From the NCBI GenBank assembly GCA_030750975.1, contig JASMHC010000002.1, forward strand, positions 60,161-124,160: 64,000 nucleotides of DNA, read 5' to 3'. Positions 53,483 to 61,992 of the stretch are shown piece by piece. The notes under the pieces are model-generated. The model worked only from the letters and a program-made list of their open reading frames with translations, did not search any database and was not told the origin of the DNA. How positions within the stretch are numbered: position 1 is the stretch's first letter; each line of letters starts with the position of its first letter. The position numbers and the translations under genes were made by a program. The DNA is from Paracoccaceae bacterium (GTDB lineage Bacteria; Pseudomonadota; Alphaproteobacteria; Rhodobacterales; Rhodobacteraceae).

Positions 53483-53722
53483 GGGCGACTCCCTTTCAAG
53501 AAAAATTTGATCAAATTTCACGCAGAATACGCATTCCGTCAAGTTACCAGTTGTGATGGCACAGGCCAAAAGCGACAAAAACTGTGTAAAACCGTTCCGA
53601 CACTGTGTTATGCCCCCACATCGTGGCGAAAGGCGCGAAACCCGTTGATATCGTGCGCGTTTCAAAATCAACCTGTGTCTTAAGTTAATTTCGAAACCCA
53701 TTAATCTCCGCCCCCGAATCCC

Positions 53723-53751
53723 TTGACGCCCCCCTCAAAAGGACCTAGAGA
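53723..53751 (+). promoter_or_regulatory. rpmB promoter
   Basis: TTGACG (53723–53728), a 17-bp spacer and TAGAGA (53746–53751) form a good housekeeping promoter about 90 bp before rpmB. The rest of the 359-bp gap 53483–53841 between the aminotransferase and rpmB shows an AT-rich stretch near 53500–53690, presumably the aminotransferase promoter region, and nothing else I can name. Confidence 0.75.
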
Positions 53752-53841
53752 CACCGAACGAATTTCGGGGCGCAGCCACGGCGGCGCCCGTTTCTTATTG
53801 GCAAGGCACATCGTCTTGCAAACCGAGACGAGGATGAACAC

Positions 53842-54132
53842 ATGTCGCGCCGTTGCGAATTGACCGGAAAAGGCCCGATGTCTGGCAACAATGTCAGCCA
53901 CGCCAACAACAAAACCAAGCGTCGCTTCCTGCCCAACCTGAACGATGTGACCCTGCAGTCGGAAACCCTGGGTCGCGGCGTCAAGCTGCGCATCTCGGCG
54001 GCGGCTCTGCGCAGCGTTGATCACCGCGGTGGTCTGGACGCATTCCTTGCAAAAGCCAAGGACAATGAGCTTTCGGACAACGCTTTGAAAGTGAAGAAAG
54101 AGATTGCGAAGGCACAGGCTGCCTCGGCTTAA
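53842..54132 (+). CDS. rpmB: 50S ribosomal protein L28
   Basis: The protein has 96 residues. It starts [20 protein letters not shown] and continues KRRFLPNLN, both typical of L28, then a longer alphaproteobacterial C-terminus with [14 protein letters not shown]. It binds 23S rRNA in the large ribosomal subunit. It is a single-gene unit with its own promoter and a following hairpin. Confidence 0.97.
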   Translation: MSRRCELTGKGPMSGNNVSHANNKTKRRFLPNLNDVTLQSETLGRGVKLRISAAALRSVDHRGGLDAFLAKAKDNELSDNALKVKKEIAKAQAASA

Positions 54133-54152
54133 GTCTTTTTCAGACAGGTTTG

Positions 54153-54185
54153 AACAGCCCTGTAAGCTCTGCTTGCGGGGCTGTT
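54153..54185 (+). terminator. Terminator after rpmB
   Basis: AACAGCCC (54153–54160) pairs with GGGCTGTT (54178–54185), with an inner AAGC/GCTT stem, followed by TCCATTTGT. It begins 20 bp after the rpmB stop. Confidence 0.65.
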
Positions 54186-54233
54186 TCCATTTGTCGCTTT
54201 CCATTTTCTGAATGCGATGCCTAACTAGGGTCC

Positions 54234-54587
54234 ATGCGCGCTTGGTTCGGTGGATATGCCTCGGTCTTGCTGGCGCTGATCGTCCTGATCAGCAGCCTTC
54301 AAATGGCGATTTCGCGCCACGCGCTGATGCCGGTCGGCTCGATGGTGATCTGCTCGGGCAACGGGACCTATACCGTCGCGACCGACGCCAAAGGCAACCC
54401 GACAGAAGAAGTCTATAATTGCCCCGAATGTACCACGGCCGGTTTTGCCGCGATTGAGGTTTACGCGCTGGATCTGGCAGGGCTTGCGCCAGATGCGACC
54501 GCGCTTCAATCCCCACCCTGGTCCCTGCCCCCGGCTCAGGCCGCCTGCATCACGCCTCAGGCGCGTGACCCGCCCCTGTCTGTCTGA
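54234..54587 (+). CDS. Small membrane-anchored DUF2946-like protein
   Basis: The protein has 117 residues. One N-terminal membrane segment (GGYASVLLALIVLISSLQMA) is followed by CSGNGTYTVATDAKGN and a YNCPECTTAG motif with two close cysteines, then a proline-rich end. Proteins of this kind commonly sit beside copper-handling genes, and a PCuAC chaperone gene follows 42 bp later. A role in copper delivery or its regulation is inferred from that pairing only. Confidence 0.75.
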   Translation: MRAWFGGYASVLLALIVLISSLQMAISRHALMPVGSMVICSGNGTYTVATDAKGNPTEEVYNCPECTTAGFAAIEVYALDLAGLAPDATALQSPPWSLPPAQAACITPQARDPPLSV

Positions 54588-54629
54588 TCTTTCCCCTCAA
54601 GGCACCTAAAATCAGACAGGAAGACCCAA

Positions 54630-55091
54630 ATGAAACTGAGAACCATTCTCGCGCCGGTTGCCGCAACCGTCGCCTTCGCCACCCCGTCCTTGGCGGAAAT
54701 CATCATCACCGACGGCTATGCCCGCGCGTCTGGTATCATGGCCAAGTCAGCTGCCGCCTTCATGACGATCCAGAACACCGGCGAATCCGGCGATCACCTG
54801 ATCGATGTGATCTCGGACGCGGCCAAACGCGCCGAATTGCACAGCCATATCGAAAGCAAAGACGGGATCATGCGGATGGTCCATGTCGAAGAAGGCTTCG
54901 CCTTGCCGGCAGGCGGCGTTCTTATGCTGGAGCGCGGCGGTAAACATGTGATGTTCATGGGGCTGAACAAACCCTTTGTGAATGGCGAAAGCGTGACGCT
55001 GACCCTGGTGTTCCGCGACGCCGGTGAGATTACCGTTACCGTGCCCGTTGACCTGAACCGCCAGAATGACGCCATGACGGGCAACAGGTAG
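54630..55091 (+). CDS. PCuAC family periplasmic copper chaperone
   Basis: The protein has 153 residues with signal peptide MKLRTILAPVAATVAFATPS ending SLA-E. The copper-binding pattern is visible as HSHIESKDGIMRMVHVEEGF near 71 and GGKHVMFMGLNKPF near 106, giving the His/Met ligands of H(M)X10MX21HXM. It delivers Cu(I) to cytochrome c oxidase. It is likely cotranscribed with the upstream DUF2946-like gene. Confidence 0.9.
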   Translation: MKLRTILAPVAATVAFATPSLAEIIITDGYARASGIMAKSAAAFMTIQNTGESGDHLIDVISDAAKRAELHSHIESKDGIMRMVHVEEGFALPAGGVLMLERGGKHVMFMGLNKPFVNGESVTLTLVFRDAGEITVTVPVDLNRQNDAMTGNR

Positions 55092-55120
55092 CGCCGCAGC
55101 CATACGCTTTCGGTCGGAGA

Positions 55121-55810
55121 TTATCCAAGCAATTCCGCCACCCATTCCGGCACTGTCCGGGTGGCGGGACCGAAGCGCGTTTCGACAAAGTCGTTCACCA
55201 CCATCGACGGCTCGAGGTTCAATTCAACCGTATGCGCACCGCTGCGCCGCGCCTCATGCGCGAAACCGGCGGCGGGATAGACATTCCCCGAAGTGCCAAT
55301 GGCCGCGAAAATTTCCGCGTCTTGCAACAAGCCGAATATCCGGTCCATCTGATACGGCATCTCGCCAAACCAGACGATATCCGGCCGCGTGTTGGGCGTG
55401 GCGCAATGCGGGCACAGATCGGCAGGGGTGGTTTCAAAAGCCGAGGGCCAGCGATGATCGCAAGCCGCACAAAGCGATCCAGCAAGCGCGCCATGCATAT
55501 GGATGATGTTTTGCGCCCCGCCACGCTCGTGCAGATCATCGACATTCTGCGTTACGATTGTCACCCCGCCATCCAATTCGGCCTCAAGCCGCGCCAATGC
55601 CCTATGCGCCTCGTTCGGGTCCGCGCCCGCGCTTTCGGCGCGGCGCATGTTGTAGAACCGGTGCACCAGGGCCGGATCAGCGCGAAAGCCTTCGGGGGTG
55701 GCCACATCCTCGACCCGATGCTGCGCCCATAGGCCGTTTTCCGCGCGAAACGTGCCCAGCCCGCTTTCCGCTGAAATCCCGGCTCCGGTCAAAATCACCA
55801 CGCGGCTCAT
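55121..55810 (-). CDS. cobB: NAD-dependent protein deacylase, CobB-type sirtuin
   Basis: The protein has 229 residues. The NAD motif is VILTGAGISAESGLGTFR; the Tyr-x-x-Arg acyl-specificity pair is in FYNMRRAES near 55, as in SIRT5-like desuccinylases; QNVDDLHERGG and catalytic IHMHG follow near 95–115. Zinc cysteines are in CAACDHRW and LCPHC. It removes acetyl or succinyl groups from lysines. ATG 55810 is chosen over an upstream start. The gene is divergent from the rhomboid gene. Confidence 0.92.
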   Translation of the reverse strand: MSRVVILTGAGISAESGLGTFRAENGLWAQHRVEDVATPEGFRADPALVHRFYNMRRAESAGADPNEAHRALARLEAELDGGVTIVTQNVDDLHERGGAQNIIHMHGALAGSLCAACDHRWPSAFETTPADLCPHCATPNTRPDIVWFGEMPYQMDRIFGLLQDAEIFAAIGTSGNVYPAAGFAHEARRSGAHTVELNLEPSMVVNDFVETRFGPATRTVPEWVAELLG

Positions 55811-55880
55811 ATATGTTCCTCCGACTTCGCCCTGAATTGATAACACTTGACCCGCGCCATGGAACCCTCATGTTCGAAAC

Positions 55881-56663
55881 ATGCTGCCTATTCGCGATCA
55901 TAACCCGTCCGAGAAGACTCCGTTCGTCAACTATGCGCTGATCGCGGTCAATGTGATTGTTTTTCTGTCCTACTGGGGGCAGCTGGACGACTATCGTTAT
56001 ATGATGTCGATCTTCGGCACTTACGCCTTTACACCGGTTGAACTAACCGAACAGGGCGAGGTTTTCGGGCTGTTCACCTCGATGTATCTGCATGGCGGGT
56101 TCATGCATCTGGCGGGGAACATGCTGTTTCTGTGGATTTTCGGAGACAATCTGGAAGAGGAATTCGGCCATTTGCGCTATTTCCTGTTTTACACCGTGAC
56201 GGGCGTGATCGCGACGCTGGCCCATTATGTCGCCGCCCCCTATTCCGACATTCCACTGGTCGGCGCATCCGGTGCCATCGCCGGGGTCATGGGGGGCTAT
56301 TTGCTGCTATACCCACGTGCCCGGATCGACATTCTGTTTTATTTTCTTGTCTTTTTCCGAATAGTCGCGGTCCCCGCATGGATCATGCTGGGGGTCTGGT
56401 TCGGCCTGCAATTGTTCAACGGCACACTGGCCGGGACGGGAAGCGGCGTTGCCTATTGGGCCCATGCGGGCGGCTTTGTCGCCGGTTTTCTGTTTGCTTT
56501 GCCGCTCTGGTTAAGACGCGGCGGCACAGGTTACTGGAGAAGCAATGCAGGCCAGCCGCCCCATCCCGACGCGGAATATGATCTTCAGCCAAGCCGTGTG
56601 CCGCATGTCAAACGGGTGGTGATGCGCCGCAGTTCCATCCCGAATGTGAAAAGGACCCGCTAA
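55881..56663 (+). CDS. Rhomboid family intramembrane serine protease
   Basis: The protein has 260 residues with six membrane helices. The catalytic serine is in VGASGAIAGVMGGYL near 130, the catalytic His in YWAHAGGFVAGFLFAL near 193, and the oxyanion/loop-1 region in HGGFMHLAGNMLFLWIFGDN near 72–91. The C-terminal tail is basic and soluble. The stop overlaps the next ATG (TAATG). Substrates unknown. Confidence 0.9.
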   Translation: MLPIRDHNPSEKTPFVNYALIAVNVIVFLSYWGQLDDYRYMMSIFGTYAFTPVELTEQGEVFGLFTSMYLHGGFMHLAGNMLFLWIFGDNLEEEFGHLRYFLFYTVTGVIATLAHYVAAPYSDIPLVGASGAIAGVMGGYLLLYPRARIDILFYFLVFFRIVAVPAWIMLGVWFGLQLFNGTLAGTGSGVAYWAHAGGFVAGFLFALPLWLRRGGTGYWRSNAGQPPHPDAEYDLQPSRVPHVKRVVMRRSSIPNVKRTR

Positions 56664-57031
56664 TGGACGATTGGGTGAAAGCGACCTGCCATTGCGGCGC
56701 GGTTGAGCTTCGGGTGAAACTGACCGACGGGCTGAACACCATCCACCGCTGCGACTGTTCCTATTGCCGGCGCCGACAGGCCGCGCCGGTTACAGCGGCG
56801 ATTACTGACCTTGAGATCGTGAAGGGCGCCGAGAACCTGACCCTTTATTCGTGGAACACCCACACTGCGAAGCATTATTTTTGCAAGACTTGCGGGATTT
56901 ACACCCACCATCAGCGGCGTTCGAACCCGAATGAGTACGGGGTGAATGCGGCAAATATCGACGGGGTGAACCCGAAAGAGCTTGAGCCGATCCCTTGGTT
57001 CGACGGGGTGAACCACCCGTCAGACAAATAA
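56663..57031 (+). CDS. GFA family zinc-binding protein
   Basis: The protein has 122 residues. The zinc-site cysteines are in CHCGAVELRV, CDCSYCRRRQ and CKTCGIYTHH, the glutathione-dependent formaldehyde-activating (GFA) pattern. Family members include Gfa and centromere-like CENP-V proteins; exact function is usually unknown. It is translationally coupled to the rhomboid gene. Confidence 0.88.
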   Translation: MDDWVKATCHCGAVELRVKLTDGLNTIHRCDCSYCRRRQAAPVTAAITDLEIVKGAENLTLYSWNTHTAKHYFCKTCGIYTHHQRRSNPNEYGVNAANIDGVNPKELEPIPWFDGVNHPSDK

Positions 57032-57042
57032 GGCTATTTCGA

Positions 57043-57086
57043 AGGGCCTTCGGCCCTCCGACAGGGGCGAGGGGCCAGCCCCTCGC
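57043..57086. repeat. Two GC-rich hairpins with a conserved-looking intergenic tail
   Basis: AGGGCC-TTC-GGCCCT (57043–57057) and GCGAGGGGC-CA-GCCCCTCGC (57067–57086) are perfect stems after the GFA gene, followed by CCCCGGGATATTTTCGGACA. From memory, GC hairpins followed by CCCC(G/A)GGATATTTTxGG are common intergenic elements in Rhodobacterales; I cannot verify copy number here. They probably end transcription of the GFA gene. Confidence 0.55.
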
Positions 57087-57136
57087 GCTCCCCGGGATAT
57101 TTTCGGACAAAAGAATGGGAAGAGTAAATTAAGCGT

Positions 57137-57171
57137 CCTGCCAAAAACCTGAATCACGGGTTTGTGGCAGG
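57137..57171. terminator. Hairpin between GFA and SuhB-like genes
   Basis: CCTGCCA then AAACC (57137–57149) pairs with GGGTTT and TGGCAGG (57158–57171) with one mismatch. It lies in the 210-bp gap between convergent genes. A further inverted repeat AGCGTCCG/CGGACGCT (57199–57206 and 57234–57241) touches the stop of the next gene and may be its own terminator. Confidence 0.5.
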
Positions 57172-57241
57172 GCGCCCGCAACAGTTGATGGGTCTTGCAG
57201 CGTCCGGCCTTTCCCCTGTCTCAGGTTAAACGTCGGACGCT

Positions 57242-58030
57242 TTAGCCCCGGATCACTTTGGCGAATTGTTCGAAGATCGGTTCGTTCGAACAGATCACCT
57301 CACCATCCTCGAGCACCGATTTTCCTGGGGTCAGAGGTTCGACAAACCCGCCTGCCTCTTTCACGATGATCACACCGGCGGCCAGATCCCAGGCGTTCAG
57401 GCGGCGTTCCCAGAACCCGTCGTAACGCCCTGCGGCTACATAGGCCATATCAAGCGCGGCAGCGCCCCAGCGGCGCACGCCCGCACAGCCCGGCAGAAGG
57501 CGGGCCAGTTCCTTTAGGGTTTCGGGCAGATCACTGCGGCCGCTGAACGGCAGGCCCGTGGCAAACACGGCTTCTGCCATGCGATTGCGGCCCGACACGC
57601 GCAAGCGACTTTCATTCATCCACGCGCCTTCGCCCTTTTCGGCAAAGAACATCTCGTCCTTGGCCGGATCATAGATCACGCCCGAGACGATTTCCCCTTT
57701 ATATTCCAAGGCAATGGACACTGCCCAATGCGGCAGCCCGTGCAGGAAATTGGTGGTCCCGTCCAGCGGATCAACGACCCAGCGGCGGGTCGGATCGGCC
57801 CCGGCGATTTCGCCTTTTTCCTCTTCGGCCAGCCATCCGTAATTGGGACGCGCCCCCAGCAATTCCTCTTTCAGGATAGCTTCGGCCGCAAGATCGGCAC
57901 GGCTGACAAAATCGCCCGCCCCTTTCAGCGACACTTGCAGGTTTTCAACCTCGCGGAAGTCCTTCACCAGGGATTTCCCCGCCGCCCGTGCGGCTTTCAT
58001 CATGATGTTGAGATTTGCACTGCCCTGCAT
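57242..58030 (-). CDS. suhB: Inositol monophosphatase family protein (SuhB-like)
   Basis: The protein has 262 residues. The metal site is seen in YGWLAEEEKGE near 65 and WVVDPLDGTTNFLHGLPHWA near 84–103, and the second motif is LNAWDLAAGVIIVKEAGGF near 210. It hydrolyses inositol-1-phosphate and similar sugar phosphates with Mg2+; in bacteria SuhB also assists rRNA antitermination. It is remote from the iol genes (about 27 kb) and is probably a housekeeping member. Confidence 0.92.
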   Translation of the reverse strand: MQGSANLNIMMKAARAAGKSLVKDFREVENLQVSLKGAGDFVSRADLAAEAILKEELLGARPNYGWLAEEEKGEIAGADPTRRWVVDPLDGTTNFLHGLPHWAVSIALEYKGEIVSGVIYDPAKDEMFFAEKGEGAWMNESRLRVSGRNRMAEAVFATGLPFSGRSDLPETLKELARLLPGCAGVRRWGAAALDMAYVAAGRYDGFWERRLNAWDLAAGVIIVKEAGGFVEPLTPGKSVLEDGEVICSNEPIFEQFAKVIRG

Positions 58031-58112
58031 GTGTCCGGCTCCTGATAGGTCAGGCTGGGCCTATACGCCGATGACGCCCCTTTGCCAAGAGCATAGCCAC
58101 CTTGCAGCGACG

Positions 58113-59018
58113 TTATTGCTGGCGCAACCGCTCGGCCACTTCGCGCGACAAGCCGATCACGTCCTTCATAAAGGGTTTTTGCGCATCATCTTCGCGGATC
58201 GCGGCATACATCCGGCGGGTGATGCCCTCATGTGTCAGGGGGCGGGTGATATAGTCAGAGCTGTATTTCACCTCGCGGATCACCCAGTCCGGCAGCACTG
58301 TCACCCCCCGGTTCGAGGCCACCAGCAACAAAATGACATCGGTCAGTTCCACAGGCCGGATCGCCGCCGGTTCGACCTTGGCGGGCATCAAAAGCTGGCT
58401 GAATATGTCCAGCTTGGTGCGATCCACCGGATAGGTGATCAGCGTTTCACCGCGAAAATCCTCAGGCCCGACATAGGGTTTTTGCGCCAGCGGGTGCGAT
58501 GCGGCCGCCACGAAGACTGGTGAATAATCGAACAAAGGCATGAAGGTCACGCCGGGTATCTCTTCGGGGTCGGAAGAAATCACCAGATCAACCTCTTCCT
58601 TTTGCAAAGCAGGCAATGCGTCAAAGGCCAGACCGGCGCGGATGTCCACATCAACATCCGGCCAGTTGTGACGAAATCGCTCAAGCACTGGAAACAGCCA
58701 CTCAAAACAGGCGTGGCATTCGATGGCGATATGCATCCGCCCCGCCTTGCCCGATCTGAGGCCGCGGAATTCCTCTTGGGTCTTCTCGATCTCTGGCAGC
58801 ACCTTGTCCGCAAGGCGCAGCAAGCGCGCGCCTGCCGCCGACAGTTTCAGCGGCTTGGACCGGCGCACGAACAATTCGACGCCGGTCTGTTCTTCCAAAC
58901 CCTTCACCTGATGCGACAGGGCCGATTGGGTCATGTTCAGCAGGTCCGCTGCACGGGCCAGCCCGCCCGCATGTTGAATGGCGCGGATGGTGCGCAGGTG
59001 TTTCAGCTCGATATGCAT
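58113..59018 (-). CDS. metR: LysR family regulator, MetR-like
   Basis: The protein has 301 residues. The helix-turn-helix (LKHLRTIRAIQHAGGLARAA region, then TQSALSHQVKGLEEQ) and the effector core with IAIECHACFEWLFPVLERFR near 97–116 are typical of MetR, whose ECH-cysteine region binds homocysteine. It is divergent from metF with a MetR-like site in between. It should activate methionine genes when homocysteine rises. Confidence 0.9.
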   Translation of the reverse strand: MHIELKHLRTIRAIQHAGGLARAADLLNMTQSALSHQVKGLEEQTGVELFVRRSKPLKLSAAGARLLRLADKVLPEIEKTQEEFRGLRSGKAGRMHIAIECHACFEWLFPVLERFRHNWPDVDVDIRAGLAFDALPALQKEEVDLVISSDPEEIPGVTFMPLFDYSPVFVAAASHPLAQKPYVGPEDFRGETLITYPVDRTKLDIFSQLLMPAKVEPAAIRPVELTDVILLLVASNRGVTVLPDWVIREVKYSSDYITRPLTHEGITRRMYAAIREDDAQKPFMKDVIGLSREVAERLRQQ

Positions 59019-59051
59019 ATTCGCATTTCCTCATAACCTAGATGAGTTTTA

Positions 59052-59064
59052 TGAATTTGTCTCA
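59052..59064. promoter_or_regulatory. Candidate MetR binding site
   Basis: TGAA-TTTGT-CTCA matches the MetR consensus TGAA-N5-TTCA with one mismatch. A further dyad CTCAT-N7-ATGAG occupies 59030–59046. Both lie in the 94-bp gap between divergent metR and metF. Confidence 0.6.
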
Positions 59065-59112
59065 CATAGCGCTTCGTGCGACAAGTGCAGAAACATCATA
59101 CCGGAGCCTGTC

Positions 59113-59979
59113 ATGCCTGCCCCCGCCATTTCATTTGAGTTTTTTCCGCCTCGCAATCTCGAAGCCTCGTTCAACCTGTTCGAAACCGTCCAGACCCTTG
59201 GCGCGTATCGGCCCCGTTTTGTTTCAGTTACCTACGGTGCCGGCGGTACGACCCGCGAACTGACCCGCGATGCGGTGGCGACATTGACCAAGCATACCGG
59301 CCTGAACGTGGCCGCCCATCTGACCTGCGTTGACGCCAGCCGCGAAGAAACCCTGTCTATCGCCGATCAGTTTGCCGCGGCGGGCGTCACCGATATCGTC
59401 GCCCTGCGCGGCGATCCGCCAAAAGGCGCGAACGGGTTTACGCCGCATCCCGAAGGGTTCGCCTCGTCGGTTCAGCTGATCGAAGCTCTGGCCAGCCAGA
59501 ACCGCTTTAACATCCGCGTCGGCGCCTATCCCGAACGCCACCCCGAGGCCGCATCGGACGATGCCGATATAGACTGGCTGAAGGCCAAGATCGACGCAGG
59601 CGCGTCCGAGGCGATCACCCAGTTCTTCTTTGAGGCCGAAACCTTTCTGCGTTTCCGTGACCGCTGTGTCAAAGCGGGTATTTCGGCCCCGATCATCCCG
59701 GGCATCCTGCCGATTGAAAACTGGAACGGCACCCGCAAATTCGCCGAACGCTGCGGCGCAAGCGTGCCGCAATGGCTGATCGACGCCTATGCCAAGGCAC
59801 AACGCGATGGGCGTGAACAATTGCTTTCCATCGCCACCGCGACCGAACTGTGTAGCGACCTGATAGAGGAAGGTGTGGATGCACTGCATTTCTACACCCT
59901 CAACAAACCCGATCTGACGCGCGAAATCTGCCACGCGCTCGGGATCCAGCCTGAATTATCCCTGCAGAACGTGGCCTGA
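59113..59979 (+). CDS. metF: Methylenetetrahydrofolate reductase
   Basis: The protein has 288 residues. The opening ISFEFFPPRNLEASFNLFET and SVTYGAGGTTRELTRD are MetF signatures; IVALRGDPPKGANG near 95 and EAITQFFFEAETFLRFRDRC near 173 follow. It is FAD dependent and reduces methylene-THF to methyl-THF for methionine synthesis. The ATG at 59113 is the start; an upstream in-frame extension would overlap metR. A strong terminator follows. Confidence 0.95.
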   Translation: MPAPAISFEFFPPRNLEASFNLFETVQTLGAYRPRFVSVTYGAGGTTRELTRDAVATLTKHTGLNVAAHLTCVDASREETLSIADQFAAAGVTDIVALRGDPPKGANGFTPHPEGFASSVQLIEALASQNRFNIRVGAYPERHPEAASDDADIDWLKAKIDAGASEAITQFFFEAETFLRFRDRCVKAGISAPIIPGILPIENWNGTRKFAERCGASVPQWLIDAYAKAQRDGREQLLSIATATELCSDLIEEGVDALHFYTLNKPDLTREICHALGIQPELSLQNVA

Positions 59980-60018
59980 CGCCGCGCTCTGATTGCCAGC
60001 CTGTTGGCACGCACCTGG

Positions 60019-60054
60019 CCTGCCTTGCGTAAATGCGCAAGGCAGGTCTTTTTT
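60019..60054 (+). terminator. Intrinsic terminator after metF
   Basis: CCTGCCTTGCG (60019–60029) pairs perfectly with CGCAAGGCAGG (60036–60046), followed by TCTTTTTT. The rest of the gap to 60184 holds no gene I can support. Confidence 0.92.
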
Positions 60055-60184
60055 GGCTCGGGGCCCCTTCAATAGCCGACCTTTTGACGCCTGAGCAGAT
60101 CACCGCTCTATCCGGTCAGGACGCTATGAAAGGTATTCTGAACGGCTCAATGCGCCAACTCAGGCAGAATTGTTCTAAAAGAAA

Positions 60185-61966
60185 TCACAACGGCCAAAAC
60201 ACCGGGATCAGCAGCGCCGAGATCACCCCGATGGACAGGTTCAACGGAATGCCGATCTTCATGAAATCCTTGAACGCATAGCCCCCCGGCCCGTAGACCA
60301 GCGTGTTGGTCTGATAGCCAATCGGGGTCGAGAAACTGGCCGAGGCCGCCACCATCACCGCCACCACCAACGGCCGCGCATCCACACCCAGCGCATCCGC
60401 CACCCCAATCGCCACCGGCGTCACCACCACGGCAACCGCGTTGTTCGAGACCAGTTCGGTCAGAACCGAGGTCAGCAGGAAAATGCTCCAGACAATCAGC
60501 ACCGGCGGCAATCCGGTCAGCAACGGGGCCACCGCACCGGCGATCAGCTCGACCGCGCCCGAGGCCTGCAATCCGGCCCCCACCGCCAGCATCGAAAAGA
60601 TCAGCACCAGCAAACCACCGTCGACAAAGCCTATCGCCTCGTCTGAATCAATCGCGCCCGCGACCAGCACCAGCGCCACCGCCACCAGCGTCAAAAGCAG
60701 GATCGGCGCAACGCCCAGCGCCGCCAGAACCACGATCCCGGCCAGAGCGATCAGGACCAAAGGCGCATGGCCCCGGCGAAACGCCCGCTCGTTGGGTGTC
60801 GCCACATCGACAACCCCCATGTCATCCGCCAACCGGCGAATATCCTCGGGCGCCCCTTCCAAAAGCAGCGTATCGCCGACACGCACCACCAGATCGTCCA
60901 GCTGGCCGCTGATATTCTGGTTCCGCCGATGCGCCGCCAGCGCATAAACGCCGTACCGTCTGCGCAAACGCAGCGACCCGAGCGACCGCCCGACCATCCG
61001 GCAACCCGGTGAAATCAACACCTCAACCGTCGTGGTTTCAACCGACGACAGTTTGTTGACCATCTTCACGTCTTTTGACTGCTGCAATCCCAACAACTCG
61101 GTCATTTCGGTGCGCAGGACCACGCGGTCCCCTGCCCGAAGAACCACATCCTTCATGCTGCGCCGCAACGAGGCATCGCCGCGCAACACATCGACCAACC
61201 GCACCCCGTCGCGGCGGAAATCCTCGACCTCAGTCACCGGACGGCCGATCAGCGAACTGTGCCCGGGCAGCGCCACTTCGGTGAAAAACTTCATCTTCGA
61301 CCGCCCCCCCAGAAGGCTGGCCATGCTGGCCCGCTCGGGCAGCACCCGCGGTCCGACAATCGCCAGATAAAGCATTCCCCAGGCCACCAGCACGATGGCC
61401 AAAGGCGTGACCTCGAAAATGGTAAAAGGCGCCATCCCATGCCCGCGCGCCACGCCATCGACCAACAGGTTGGTCGAGGTGCCGATCAGGGTCAGCGTGC
61501 CACCCAGTATGGCCGCGTATGACAGCGGGATCAGCAGCTTGCTGGCTGCCTGCCCCATGGACCGGGCCAGTTGCACGAAGACAGGGATCATCACGACGAC
61601 GACAGGCGTATTCGACACAAAGGCACTGGCAATCGCCACAAAGCCCAGCAACACCGCCACCGCCAGAATTGGCCGCCCTTTCGAGGACCGCTCGGCAAAG
61701 CCGACAAAGGCGTCCAGCGCACCGGTCCGCACCAATGCCCCCATGACGATAAACATCATTGCAATCGTCCAGGGTGCGGGGTTTGAAAACACCGTCAAAG
61801 CGTCCTGATAGGGCAGCATTCCCGTGACCAGCATCACAGCGGCCCCCGCCATTGCGACAACCTCGGTTGGCAGGGTCTCGCGCAGGAACATCACGAACAT
61901 GCCCAAAACCACCACAAGCGCCAGAATCGCCGGGGCATTCGGGAACAGATCAATCAATTCGAGCAA
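60185..61966 (-). CDS. SLC13/DASS family transporter with two TrkA-C domains
   Basis: The protein has 593 residues. A first bundle of helices (about 8–180, with AFVSNTPVVVVMIPVFVQLA near 105) is followed by two TrkA_C/RCK_C-like soluble domains (about 225–410, with VRLVDVLRGDASLRRSM and LLLEGAPEDIRRLADDMG). A second bundle ends SFSTPIGYQTNTLVYGPGGY near 550. Such proteins carry dicarboxylates, sulfate or similar anions. The start is unclear: a TTG at 61966 after GGGGGCC gives MLELIDLFPNAPAIL and does not overlap the EamA gene, whereas longer frames do. Confidence 0.87.
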   Translation of the reverse strand: MLELIDLFPNAPAILALVVVLGMFVMFLRETLPTEVVAMAGAAVMLVTGMLPYQDALTVFSNPAPWTIAMMFIVMGALVRTGALDAFVGFAERSSKGRPILAVAVLLGFVAIASAFVSNTPVVVVMIPVFVQLARSMGQAASKLLIPLSYAAILGGTLTLIGTSTNLLVDGVARGHGMAPFTIFEVTPLAIVLVAWGMLYLAIVGPRVLPERASMASLLGGRSKMKFFTEVALPGHSSLIGRPVTEVEDFRRDGVRLVDVLRGDASLRRSMKDVVLRAGDRVVLRTEMTELLGLQQSKDVKMVNKLSSVETTTVEVLISPGCRMVGRSLGSLRLRRRYGVYALAAHRRNQNISGQLDDLVVRVGDTLLLEGAPEDIRRLADDMGVVDVATPNERAFRRGHAPLVLIALAGIVVLAALGVAPILLLTLVAVALVLVAGAIDSDEAIGFVDGGLLVLIFSMLAVGAGLQASGAVELIAGAVAPLLTGLPPVLIVWSIFLLTSVLTELVSNNAVAVVVTPVAIGVADALGVDARPLVVAVMVAASASFSTPIGYQTNTLVYGPGGYAFKDFMKIGIPLNLSIGVISALLIPVFWPL

Positions 61967-61992
61967 AATTCCGGCCCCCTTTGGCTGCCTCT

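Noticed and set aside
60033..60281. Small plus-strand frame (82 codons) after metF
   Set aside because: It begins inside the metF terminator and overlaps the 3' end of the SLC13 gene; no Shine-Dalgarno and no recognisable motif.
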